From the NCBI RefSeq assembly GCF_000613945.1, contig NZ_BAJY01000001.1:62001-126000 (forward strand): DNA of 64,000 bases, in the 5' to 3' direction. Shown piece after piece: positions 7,928 to 16,222 of the stretch. How positions within the stretch are numbered: position 1 is the stretch's first letter; every line of letters starts with the position of its first letter. The DNA is from Prevotella falsenii DSM 22864 = JCM 15124 (GTDB taxonomy: Bacteria > Bacteroidota > Bacteroidia > Bacteroidales > Bacteroidaceae). The notes under the pieces are model-generated. The model was not told the origin of the DNA. It saw only the letters and a list, made by a program, of their open reading frames with translations, and did no database searches. The position numbers were made by a program, and so were the translations under genes.

Positions 7928-8385
7928 AAAACAGTGAGATATTTTCCGTTTAATATTGTAAAGATAATTCTGTTAAAAAGTGATATAATCGCTTTGGCGT
8001 TGCGAAAGCGTAGGTTTTACAACGCAAAACCTACGGTTTTACCGTGCAAAACCTACGGTTTTGGAATGCAAAACAATAGGTTTTATAACACACTGGTGGA
8101 TAGATGGTTACGCAACAGCTATACTTGCGAAAAATGTTTACGTTTTTATTGTCTTCTTTCCGTTCTTTTCTCGTTCCTCGAAAAGTGCATTTTCTCGCCA
8201 TGACAATGCTTAAATTAATTTGGCATTGCTCATTTGGCTGAACGAAAACGTTCATAAATAACGTGGGGTCGGTGTAAGTATTTGCGGACGGAGATACTTC
8301 ATTTCTTCTTGAGTATAGGCATATTAAATCATCATCAGTTCTTTCTTTAAGTATCTTAATGAATAATATACCGGCGTAACTCTTA
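7928..8385 (+). repeat. 22-nt-core dispersed element, copy B (long form)
   Basis: One of the two longest copies. Left flank AAAGATAATTCTGTTAAA leads into core units at 8002, 8024, 8046 and 8068, each 22 bases. The right flank includes GCGAAAAATGTTTACG, then a distal part with CGGTGTAAG and the CTTTCTTTAAGTATCTT motif at about 8341. The distal part is shared, inverted, with copy D at 18755-19195. The remainder of the gap to 8524 shows nothing else. Confidence 0.8.
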
Positions 8386-8524
8386 TGCCGAACGCACGTT
8401 ACACCTCCACTTACCAGCCATGAAATGTATGCAATAAACGTACTTAAATTATACTATTCTTCTGTTTTATTGTTCTTTTACACCGACAAAAAGCAAAGGT
8501 TAAATCATAATAACTTCAAAATAA

Positions 8525-8556
8525 TTTCCTTATATCATCAAAATTTACTATTTTTG
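8525..8556 (+). promoter_or_regulatory. Promoter of the acyl-CoA ligase gene
   Basis: -7 TATTTTTG at 8549-8556 with TTTC at 8525-8528 in the -33 position, 20 bases apart. One base differs from the -33 consensus. Confidence 0.6.
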
Positions 8557-8606
8557 CATTTATTAAAGGTGGACTAACGTTCGTGTTCACGAAAAGAAAA
8601 AGGACT

Positions 8607-10415
8607 ATGCAGGCAAAATATCACTACGCAATACTCATACATGAGCAAGCCAAAAAATACGGCACAAAGCCGGCTATCACGTTCAGAAACTTTGGCAGTT
8701 TGACGTGGAAGTCGGTTTCTTGGAATCAGTTTTCCATGCGTGTTAAGCAAGTTTCAAACGCTTTGCTTAACTTCGGCTTAAAGCCACAAGAGAACATTGC
8801 TGTGTTTGCGCAGAACTGCATACAATATTTGTACACCGACTTCGGTGCGTATGGCGTTCGTGTTACTACAATTCCGTTCTACGCATCAAGCTCCGAACAA
8901 CAGATACAATACATTATTCAAGATGCCAATGTGCGCTACATATTCGTGGGCGAGCAAGAACAATACGACAAGGCACACCGTATATTTGCGCTTTGTCCGT
9001 CGTTGGAGCGCATCATTATATTCGACCCGAGTGTACGCATCAGCTCGCACGACCCTTACGCAATCTTCTTTGAAGACTTTCTGAAGCTCGGCGAGGGACT
9101 TCCACGACAGTCGGAAGTGGAGCAACGTTGGGCAGAAGCAAGCGACAACGATATTTGCAACATACTCTACACCAGCGGTACAACCGGCGAGAGCAAGGGT
9201 GTTATCCTCACTCACGGTATGTATAATGCAGCCATGCTTGCCAACAGCCTTTGCGTACCTGTTTCCGACAAGGACAGAGCAATGGCTTTTCTGCCCTTCG
9301 CACACGTTTTCGAGCGTGCTTTCTCTTATTTGGTATTGGCGAATGGCGGCGAAGTGATAGTGAACACGTACCCGAAAGAAATTCAAGACAGTATGCGCGA
9401 AACCAACCCAACCTGCATGGCGTCGGTGCCACGCTTCTGGGAAAAGGTGTATATTGCTGTAAAGGAAAGAATAGAAAAGTCGAGTGCCGTACAGCGAAAG
9501 ATATTCGAACACGCCTTGGAAGTAGGGCGCAAGCACAACGTGGTGTATCTTGGACGCGGCAAACGTCCGCCTTTGAACTTGCAATTGGAGTATAAACTCA
9601 TCAACAAAACGATATTGAGCCTTGTCCGCAAGCAGTTGGGACTTATCAATCCGAACTTCTTTCCAACGGCAGGCGCATACGTTTCGCCGGAAGTAGAGGT
9701 GTTTGTGCATAGCATCGGACTTGATATGCTCGTGGGATACGGACTCACCGAGAGCCTTGCAACCGTAAGTTGCGACCACCGCGGCAAAGCCTTTACAGTG
9801 GGTTCGGTGGGCATTCCTATCGAGGGATTGCAAGTAAAAATCGGCGAAAACGACGAAATCTTGCTCAAGGGTCCCACAATTACACCGGGATACTACCGCC
9901 GTGAGCATATAAACGAAACGGCTTTCACCAAAGACGGCTTCTTCCGCACAGGCGATTCGGGCTACCTTAAAGACGGCGAACTGTATTTGAAGGAACGCAT
10001 AAAAGACCTTTTCAAGACATCGAACGGCAAGTATATCGCGCCACAAATGATAGAAGGAATGCTCTTGGTAGACAAATTCATCGACCAAGTAGCCGTCATT
10101 GCCGACCAACGCAAATATGTTTCTGCGCTCATCGTGCCCGAATTCAGGGTCTTGGAGGAATGGGCGAGGGAGTACAACATAGCCTACGACAGCCGAGAGT
10201 CGCTTTGCAGCAACCACAAAGTAAACAAAATGATGAAAGAACGCATAGCAACCCTGTTGCAGTTGCTTGCCCCTTACGAGCAGATAAAGCAGTTCACGCT
10301 GTTGCCACACCACTTTTCGGCAGAGAATGGCGAACTTACAAACACGCTGAAACTGCGACGCCCGATAGTTTATAAGAACTATAAGGACGTTATCGAGCGC
10401 ATGTACGAGGAATAA
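8607..10415 (+). CDS. Long-chain fatty acid-CoA ligase (AMP-binding)
   Basis: Activates fatty acids to acyl-CoA through an acyl-adenylate. The ATG at 8607 is preferred over an in-frame GTG at 8583, giving 602 aa. The AMP-binding P-loop YTSGTTGESKG is at 188-198. Later motifs are GYGLTES, the adenylate-binding TGDSGYLKDGELYLKERIKDLFKTSNGKYI and a C-terminal lid domain. The TGD..KDLFKTSNGKYI form is typical of the bacterial long-chain branch. prfB starts 30 bases downstream, so the two may be co-transcribed. The protein is probably peripheral to the inner membrane. Chain-length preference is not readable. Confidence 0.92.
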   Translation: MQAKYHYAILIHEQAKKYGTKPAITFRNFGSLTWKSVSWNQFSMRVKQVSNALLNFGLKPQENIAVFAQNCIQYLYTDFGAYGVRVTTIPFYASSSEQQIQYIIQDANVRYIFVGEQEQYDKAHRIFALCPSLERIIIFDPSVRISSHDPYAIFFEDFLKLGEGLPRQSEVEQRWAEASDNDICNILYTSGTTGESKGVILTHGMYNAAMLANSLCVPVSDKDRAMAFLPFAHVFERAFSYLVLANGGEVIVNTYPKEIQDSMRETNPTCMASVPRFWEKVYIAVKERIEKSSAVQRKIFEHALEVGRKHNVVYLGRGKRPPLNLQLEYKLINKTILSLVRKQLGLINPNFFPTAGAYVSPEVEVFVHSIGLDMLVGYGLTESLATVSCDHRGKAFTVGSVGIPIEGLQVKIGENDEILLKGPTITPGYYRREHINETAFTKDGFFRTGDSGYLKDGELYLKERIKDLFKTSNGKYIAPQMIEGMLLVDKFIDQVAVIADQRKYVSALIVPEFRVLEEWAREYNIAYDSRESLCSNHKVNKMMKERIATLLQLLAPYEQIKQFTLLPHHFSAENGELTNTLKLRRPIVYKNYKDVIERMYEE

Positions 10416-10444
10416 GAAACACTATCTAAAGACGAAAAAAGAAA

Positions 10445-11563
10445 GTGATTACAGCAGAACAACTGAAAGATGTGGTGGCACGTGTAGATGCTTTGCACCA
10501 CTATTTGGGCATAGATAAGAAGAAAATAGAGTTCGAAGAGGAGCAGCTGCGCACGCAAGCACCCGACTTTTGGGAAGATGCCGACCGTGCAAGAGAGCAG
10601 ATGAAGAAGGTGAAAGGCATAGAAAAGTGGCTGAAAGGCTACGACAACGTGCGCTCACAAGCCGAAGAATTGCAGCTTGCCTTCGATTTCTATAAGGACG
10701 AACTCGTTACCGAAGAAGAGGTAGACAGTGCCTATGCGAAAGTAATAGCCGACATCGAGAGTCTGGAACTTATGAATATGCTCCGCCAAGAGGAAGACCC
10801 TATGGAGTGTGTGATGAAGATTAACTCCGGCGCAGGGGGCACGGAGAGTCAAGATTGGGCTTCTATGCTGATGCGTATGTATATGCGCTACGGCGAAGCA
10901 CATGGGCACAAAGTAACCATTTCCGATATTCAAGACGGCGACGAAGCGGGCATAAAGAGCGTAACGATGAAGTTTGAAGGCGGAGAATATGCTTACGGAT
11001 TTCTTAAAAGCGAAAACGGCGTACACCGTTTGGTGCGTGTCAGCCCTTTCAACGCACAGGGAAAGCGCATGACAAGCTTTGCCAGCGTGTTTGTTTCGCC
11101 GCTCATCGACGACTCCATCGAAGTGTATGTAGACCCCGCACGAGTAAGTTGGGACACCTTTCGTTCGGGTGGTGCCGGCGGACAGAACGTGAACAAGGTG
11201 GAATCGGGTGTGCGTCTGCGCTATCAATACGAAGACCCCGACACGGGAGAACAAGAGGAAATACTCATAGAAAATACAGAAACGCGCGACCAACCCAAGA
11301 ACCGGGCAAAGGCAATGCAGCTCTTGAAGTCGCAATTGTACGACCGTGCAATGAAGAAACGTATGGAGGCACAAGCCAAGGTTGAGGCTTCAAAGAAGAA
11401 AATAGAATGGGGAAGCCAGATAAGAAGCTATGTTTTCGACGACCGACGTGTGAAAGACCACCGCACAAACTATCAGACTTCTGATGTAGACGGTGTGATG
11501 GACGGCAACATAGACGCCTTTATAAAAGCCTACTTAATGGAGTTTCCGACCGAAGAAGAATAA
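10445..11563 (+). CDS. prfB: Peptide chain release factor 2
   Basis: Recognises UAA and UGA and triggers peptide release. The codon-recognition tripeptide SPF is at 200-202 and the catalytic GGQ at 245-247. The 372-aa length is normal. The start is a GTG at 10445; no ATG is available nearby. In many bacteria prfB has an in-frame UGA near codon 26 and needs a programmed +1 shift. Here the equivalent position, in HHYLGIDKKK (codons 18-27), is read straight through in one frame with no UGA, so autoregulation by frameshifting is absent. Confidence 0.96.
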   Translation: MITAEQLKDVVARVDALHHYLGIDKKKIEFEEEQLRTQAPDFWEDADRAREQMKKVKGIEKWLKGYDNVRSQAEELQLAFDFYKDELVTEEEVDSAYAKVIADIESLELMNMLRQEEDPMECVMKINSGAGGTESQDWASMLMRMYMRYGEAHGHKVTISDIQDGDEAGIKSVTMKFEGGEYAYGFLKSENGVHRLVRVSPFNAQGKRMTSFASVFVSPLIDDSIEVYVDPARVSWDTFRSGGAGGQNVNKVESGVRLRYQYEDPDTGEQEEILIENTETRDQPKNRAKAMQLLKSQLYDRAMKKRMEAQAKVEASKKKIEWGSQIRSYVFDDRRVKDHRTNYQTSDVDGVMDGNIDAFIKAYLMEFPTEEE

Positions 11564-11653
11564 AAAAGGTGGAGCTGAAAAGCCGATTTTCACCTTATTA
11601 TATATAGTAACCTGCGAGAAGGAATAAAACTTCTCACGTAAAATAATATCATT

Positions 11654-11791
11654 ATGAGCAACAAAAGCAAAATGCAGAAGAAAGCACGCGAAGCGCGTCA
11701 AGAACAGCAAGCAAAGTCTGTAATCAAGTGGATTGTCATCACGCTTGCCATCTTGGCTATCATCTTGATGGTCTGGGCTATGTATATCTGA
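11654..11791 (+). CDS. Small single-pass membrane protein, 45 aa
   Basis: A short open frame between prfB and the CYTH gene. Residues 1-22 are strongly basic and helical (MSNKSKMQKKAREARQEQQA). Residues 24-44 form one hydrophobic helix (VIKWIVITLAILAIILMV). The stop is five bases before the CYTH start, so the two are likely translated from one message. Compact spacing and a coherent charge-then-helix layout support it as real. No function is recognised. Confidence 0.65.
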   Translation: MSNKSKMQKKAREARQEQQAKSVIKWIVITLAILAIILMVWAMYI

Positions 11792-11796
11792 TAGTA

Positions 11797-12297
11797 ATGA
11801 GCAGCGGATTAGAAATAGAACGCAAGTTTCTCGTTCATAAAGACATTGATTGGAAGAGCCGGGCGCACAGCGTAAGCCACGTTCGGCAGGGCTATTTTGC
11901 AGCCATCAACACTATTCGTGTGCGCATTCGCGACGACAAAGGCTACCTCACAATTAAAGGAAAGTCGAACGATGGCGGACTTTCGCGCTACGAATTTGAA
12001 AAGGAAATAACGCTCGAAGAAGCCCAACAACTTCTTGGTCTGTGCGAGAAAGGCATCATAGACAAGCACCGTTATCTCGTGAAAAGCGGCAACCACACCT
12101 TCGAGGTAGACGAATTTCACGGCGAAAACGACGGTCTCGTAATGGCAGAAGTCGAACTAAGCAGTGCAACAGAAACGTTTGAAAAGCCCGACTTCATAGG
12201 AATGGAGGTTACAGGCGATGCCCGCTTCTACAATCGGCAGATGCGCCACAATCCGTTTAGTGCTTGGAAAAATACCTTACCAGCAGAGTACCGATAA
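11797..12297 (+). CDS. CYTH domain protein (triphosphate-tunnel phosphatase)
   Basis: A 166-aa member of the CYTH/TTM superfamily, whose members hydrolyse tripolyphosphate or thiamine triphosphate, or act as class IV adenylate cyclases. The signature ExExK is at the N-terminus (LEIERKFLV), and basic and acidic tunnel residues follow (IRVRIRD, TIKGKS, RYEFEKEI, KHRYLV, FEVDEF). The ATG at 11797 places the signature at the usual position; the longer upstream frame overlaps the small membrane protein gene. Its 3' end overlaps the convergent VanZ-like gene by 41 bases. The exact substrate is unknown. Confidence 0.88.
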   Translation: MSSGLEIERKFLVHKDIDWKSRAHSVSHVRQGYFAAINTIRVRIRDDKGYLTIKGKSNDGGLSRYEFEKEITLEEAQQLLGLCEKGIIDKHRYLVKSGNHTFEVDEFHGENDGLVMAEVELSSATETFEKPDFIGMEVTGDARFYNRQMRHNPFSAWKNTLPAEYR

Positions 12298-12649
12298 TCA
12301 AAGCGAGGGTGGAACCCACCATATTGGCAACAAAGTCGAGCCATTCGCCACTTCTGTTTCCGTTGGTGCAATAGGCTTGCAATACTTCAACACCACCGCC
12401 TAAGAGCGTAGGCAGCAACCAAATGCCCAGAAACATGCCCTTTCGGGTTACGTGCTTGTGGTTGTGGAAATATTCGTGTGCGATTATCAACCCCAATGCT
12501 GCATACAAGCCGATGTGTGCCCACTTGTCTATGAGCGTAATATCGCTTAACGGAGTGTCGGGAATAGCAATCAACGAAACGATTAAAATGGCAACCGACA
12601 TGCCTATCGACATGGGAAACTTGCGCAATATTTGAAGATTTTTATTCAT
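12257..12649 (-). CDS. VanZ-like membrane protein
   Basis: A 130-aa protein with four hydrophobic segments. The VanZ-type pattern includes IDKWAHIGLYAALGLI and a late ANMVGSTLALIIGTLL. The start at 12649 is preferred because the -7 box at 12670-12677 lies just upstream; the frame is open to 12700. VanZ itself affects teicoplanin resistance, but most family members are uncharacterised inner-membrane proteins. Overlaps the end of the CYTH gene tail to tail. Confidence 0.8.
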   Translation of the reverse strand: MNKNLQILRKFPMSIGMSVAILIVSLIAIPDTPLSDITLIDKWAHIGLYAALGLIIAHEYFHNHKHVTRKGMFLGIWLLPTLLGGGVEVLQAYCTNGNRSGEWLDFVANMVGSTLALIIGTLLVRYFSKH

Positions 12650-12669
12650 AAGCCTATACTGTTTTAATG

Positions 12670-12697
12670 CAAAAATAGCAATATTTTTGTATATTTG
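12670..12697. promoter_or_regulatory. Back-to-back -7 boxes between VanZ-like and HhH genes
   Basis: Minus strand: CAAAAATA at 12670-12677 reads TATTTTTG towards the VanZ-like gene. Plus strand: TATATTTG at 12690-12697 reads towards the helix-hairpin-helix gene. No good -33 box is evident for either. Confidence 0.55.
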
Positions 12698-12741
12698 CAC
12701 CGTTTTAGCTGAATATTTTAAGAATAAACACAGCTCATACT

Positions 12742-13727
12742 ATGAATATTCGTGAATTTTTCTATTTGCAAAAGTCTGACAGAAAGGTCATCGCTTTCTT
12801 GCTATGCCTTGGCATTGGCGTATTGGGAGCAATATTCCTGTTAGGCAACAAAACCTCCCGCACATTGCTGAACACTGCCGACAGCACGGCTTTTGCAGCA
12901 GAAAAAGGAAGTCAAATGGGCAGTAGGGCAGCCGATTTGCGCCACTACGAACCGGAAAACAGCAGAGAAGCAGAACTATTTCCTTTCGACCCCAACACAG
13001 CCGACAGTGCGCAGCTGCGCCGTTTAGGTCTTGCACCTTACCAAATACGCAACATCTACAAGTACAGAGCCAAGGGTGGTGTGTTCCGTTCGCCACAAGC
13101 GTTTGCCAAAGTCTATGGTCTGACACGCAAGCAGTATCGCGATTTAGAACCTACATTACCATTGGCGACGACTATCAGCCCGCTTTCACGATGGAAACCA
13201 TTCGAGGTTACGAGCGCGAAAGGGCAGCAGAGCAGCGCAAACTGCACGAAGCCTACGAGGCTTATAAGCAGAACGATGCGTACAAACCCTACAAGAAATA
13301 CGACAGAGACACCATTCGCTATCCCATTAAAATAAAGTTGGGAGAGCATATCAACCTTGCTCATGCCGACACCACTATGCTGAAGAAAGTTCCCGGCATT
13401 GGTTCAGGCTGGGCAAAAGCCATTGTCGGTTATGGTGAACGGCTTGGCGGATACGTTGCAGTGGGGCAGCTGAAGGAGATAGAAGACTTTCCTGTGGAGT
13501 CGCTGCCTTTTTTTGAAGTCCGCAACGCCCACACCAAGCGACTCAACCTGAACACGCTTTCGGTGTCGCAACTGCGCCGCCACCCTTACATAAACTTCTA
13601 TATGGCACGCCAAATAGCAGATTACAGACGGCTAAAAGGCAAGCTAAGCAGTCTTTCGCAACTCCGTTTGCTCAAAGACTTCCCACCCGACGTAATCGAA
13701 AGACTGCAACCTTATGTTTGCTTCTAA
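12742..13727 (+). pseudogene. Helix-hairpin-helix (ComEA-like) DNA-binding protein, frameshifted
   Basis: The first reading frame starts at 12742 with an N-terminal membrane anchor (VIAFLLCLGIGVLGAIFLLG, about residues 18-37). A first helix-hairpin-helix repeat follows (FDPNTADSAQLRRLGLAPYQIRNIYKYRAKGG), up to QYRDLEP. The same protein continues in another frame as YITIGDDYQPAF from 13152 and carries further HhH repeats (KKVPGIGSGWAKAIVGYGERLGG, NLNTLSVSQLRRHPYINFYMARQIADYR) to 13727. One base appears to be missing between 13151 and 13152. Intact length would be about 328 aa. Such proteins bind DNA non-specifically at the membrane. A sequencing error is as likely as real decay. Confidence 0.85.
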
Positions 13728-13802
13728 GCATTCAGAAGAAGTTGATTAATGGGGTTGATTTCCTTCTTCCTGCTTGCAGACAAAAGCAAAAAGTACCCCT
13801 TG

Positions 13803-13965
13803 CATTGTAAAGATAATTCTGTTAAAAAGTGATATAATCGCTTTGGTGTTGCGAAACCGTAGGTTTTGCAGTGTAAAACATACGGTTTTGCAACATACTG
13901 ATAACGAGATTGTTACGCAAGAGATACGCTTGCGAAAAATATTTACGCTTTTATTGTCTGATTAT
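13803..13965 (+). repeat. 22-nt-core dispersed element, copy C (two units)
   Basis: Left flank TTGTAAAGATAATTCTG leads into only two core units (13851-13872 and 13873-13894). The right flank ATACTGATAACGAG..GCGAAAAATATTTACG follows. It is the shortest clear member of the family. Confidence 0.8.
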
Positions 13966-13973
13966 TCCTTCCT

Positions 13974-14678
13974 TTACACCAAATCTTCGTAGGCTTGGTT
14001 CATTTCGTTCATCAATACTTCAAAGTTGTCGGAATTAAGTGCCACACGGCGGAAGATAAGTTCCAAGTTGTCGCCTTCAAGCGAAATGGGTTCTTCGTGC
14101 AGCAAAGCCATTGTGCCGTGGAGCATCAGACGGAAGACGGTGGCTTGGTGCAAGGTTGCCAATTCCGGGTTGGCAGCTTTCAGAACCGTACCGTACGCCA
14201 TCATCTGAGTGCGCACCATAGAGCGAATGGCAAGGGCTACATCGACCGCTTCGGTCGCTTCCGCACCGCGTTCGTAGTTTTCAAAGAACTCCGAAATGGT
14301 TTGCAATCGTCCCGAAAGTAAGGTCGCTATCTGCTGCTGATACTCTTTAATGGCGGTATCGTACACTTCTTTCGAGCCGCAAGCATAGCGGAGAAGTATT
14401 TTTGGCGATGTTGAATTACTGAAGTTCCTACGTTTCATATCCTCTGCAACAGCTTCTCCGTCAGCGTAATTCAGACGAATGAGAATTGGAAACATCACTG
14501 AAACGTAACAAGCCGACAACCTTTCGTAGTTGTCGGCTATCATTTTCTTGTACTCCAAGGGCGTTATGTCTGTCTTTCCGGGCTGTGTAGCGTCAATCTG
14601 ACCACTTACAAAGGCTTGGAAAAATCCCCTTGTCATTGCTGCCACCACCTTGTGGCGACTGACAGTTGTTATGCGCAT
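13974..14678 (-). CDS. Hypothetical helical protein
   Basis: A 234-aa protein that I do not recognise. It has no signal peptide or membrane segment and looks largely alpha-helical, with heptad-like stretches around YDTAIKEYQQQIATLLSGRL and VDVALAIRSMVRTQMMAYG. It starts 12 bases after the stop of the SFG-rich lipoprotein gene on the same strand, so the two probably form an operon. Codon use resembles its neighbours. No enzymatic motif is visible. Confidence 0.75.
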   Translation of the reverse strand: MRITTVSRHKVVAAMTRGFFQAFVSGQIDATQPGKTDITPLEYKKMIADNYERLSACYVSVMFPILIRLNYADGEAVAEDMKRRNFSNSTSPKILLRYACGSKEVYDTAIKEYQQQIATLLSGRLQTISEFFENYERGAEATEAVDVALAIRSMVRTQMMAYGTVLKAANPELATLHQATVFRLMLHGTMALLHEEPISLEGDNLELIFRRVALNSDNFEVLMNEMNQAYEDLV

Positions 14679-14690
14679 ATATCTTATTTC

Positions 14691-15788
14691 TTATCTGTGT
14701 CCTCCGAAAGAACCGTTGTTTTGTGCAGGGCGTTCAATTGTTGGGCGTGGCTGCGGATTAGAACGTGGCGTGCTGTTGCCGAACGAACTCCTGCTGTTGC
14801 TGTTGTTGTTGAACCCGCTGCTCGGCGGTGTGGTGGGGCGACGGCTATCCGAACCAAACGTGTTTGCTCGCTCGGAGCTACTGTTTCTGTTATTATTATT
14901 TCCGAAACCCGAAGATTGCGACGTTGTTCCTTGCCGCGAACCGCCAAAGCTACCGCTTCCGAAATCGGAGCGTTGAGGCTTCTGCTGCGGTTGAACACCG
15001 AATGGACGGCCTTCTATCGAGCTGTTTCCGAAACTTCCCCTGTTAGGTCTTTCGTTATTGCGGCGTTGGTTTCCGAACGACGGTTGGCTGCCATTGTTTC
15101 CGTTTTGCGGTGTTTGTATGATGCGCGAATCGTTGTTATTGTAACTTCCGAAGTGCCCGCTGTCGCGATTAATCACCACCGGTTGCCCCGTGCGCCTGCC
15201 AAATCTGCCGGCATAATAGCTATTGGTGAGTTGGTTTCTGCCACCACGATAGGTGTCGTAGTAAACCGGGCGTGAACGATAATAGTAGCGTGGGTTGTCG
15301 TATCGGCTGTAAATGCTGAACACATATCGGTTGTCGTACCAATAAACCGGGCGATAGAAGTAGTCCATATTTACGAAGTAGTTGTATTGAGAAGCATTCA
15401 GCACGTAGAAAATATCGCTGTTGCGACGTGCCCAATAGTCGCCGTAGATAGAGCGTTCATCACGCATATTGAGCAAATAGTCGAGGTTTATTTCGTAGAT
15501 AGCCTCGTATTGTGCATCGGTAAGTCCCAATTCGTAAGCCATTTTGTCGGACAAGAACAATGCCTCCCTACGTGCTTCTTCGTATCGCATGCCCGAATAA
15601 GCATAGCCGTCATCGTAACTTGAGCCGTAGCCTGCATTGTAAATTGTGCCGCCCGATGTGTAGATTGTACCGCCTGCTGTGTAAACTGTACCGGCAGGGC
15701 TGCTGTCTATTGCAAGCAAAGTGTCGCATGAAGTGAGAGACATCATCGTTGCGATGGCACTCATAAGGAAGATATATCGACGTTTCAT
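14691..15788 (-). CDS. Lipoprotein with SFG-rich low-complexity C-terminus
   Basis: A 365-aa predicted lipoprotein, with signal followed by SLTSC (Cys21). A Tyr/Gly-rich segment with repeated AGGTIYTSGGTIY (about residues 38-55) comes first. A helical region then runs over LTDAQYEAIYEINLDYL, with a Tyr-rich domain behind it (YFYRPVYWYDNRYVFSIYSRYDNPRYYYRSRP). The final 150 residues are Asn/Ser/Gly/Arg-rich, with SFG repeated many times (GSFGNSS, SGSFGGS, RSSFGNS, NGSFGGHR). It is likely exposed on the outer membrane. The function is unknown. Confidence 0.8.
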   Translation of the reverse strand: MKRRYIFLMSAIATMMSLTSCDTLLAIDSSPAGTVYTAGGTIYTSGGTIYNAGYGSSYDDGYAYSGMRYEEARREALFLSDKMAYELGLTDAQYEAIYEINLDYLLNMRDERSIYGDYWARRNSDIFYVLNASQYNYFVNMDYFYRPVYWYDNRYVFSIYSRYDNPRYYYRSRPVYYDTYRGGRNQLTNSYYAGRFGRRTGQPVVINRDSGHFGSYNNNDSRIIQTPQNGNNGSQPSFGNQRRNNERPNRGSFGNSSIEGRPFGVQPQQKPQRSDFGSGSFGGSRQGTTSQSSGFGNNNNRNSSSERANTFGSDSRRPTTPPSSGFNNNSNSRSSFGNSTPRSNPQPRPTIERPAQNNGSFGGHR

Positions 15789-16163
15789 GACTTTATACTT
15801 TTAAATTGTTATACTTATTTTTCATTGTTTCTGCTGCAAATATAGCGGTAATTCCCCACACTGCCAAAGGCGTATGCCTATAATTGGACGGGAAATCCCT
15901 ACTCTTTCAAGTGTGCAGAAAGTTGTATTGTAATATAAAATCATCTTTTATAGGTATGTAATGTTTACAGGAAACATTGCGTATGCCCTTATTTTACTGT
16001 GTTCTTCATTATATTTGATACACAGAAACTGCTATTCACACCACATCAGTATCATAATGCTATCCGGAGAGGAATATATAATAACAAATTGACAGTATAA
16101 TTATAACAGAATGAAGTAAAGGCGAAAAACACTTTATGACAATATTTTTACTAACTTTTGGGT
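15789..16163. other. Gene-free divergent spacer
   Basis: About 430 AT-rich bases separate the lipoprotein gene from the divergent receptor gene. I see no repeat element, no RNA gene and no open frame worth calling. Only the receptor promoter at its right end is recognisable. A cobalamin-type riboswitch was looked for and not found. Confidence 0.5.
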
Positions 16164-16195
16164 ATTGTCTGTTGCTTTATAAGTAAATACCTTTG
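16164..16195 (+). promoter_or_regulatory. Promoter of the TonB-dependent receptor gene
   Basis: -7 TACCTTTG at 16188-16195 with ATTG at 16164-16167 in the -33 position, 20 bases apart. Confidence 0.6.
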
Positions 16196-16222
16196 CATGC
16201 ACTAAATTAATATAACAAATAT

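Noticed and set aside
8886-10313. Long minus-strand open frame of 475 codons
   Set aside because: It is antisense to the acyl-CoA ligase, whose motifs are clear. The minus frame gives Tyr/Val/Phe-rich sequence with no family resemblance, a result of codon bias.
10490-10530. Programmed frameshift in prfB
   Set aside because: The frame is continuous and no UGA or slippery CUU is present at the expected place.
10655-11374. Minus-strand open frame inside prfB
   Set aside because: Antisense to a certain gene, with no start context or recognisable motif.
15789-16222. Cobalamin riboswitch ahead of the TonB receptor
   Set aside because: No B12-box-like sequence or related fold was seen in the leader.
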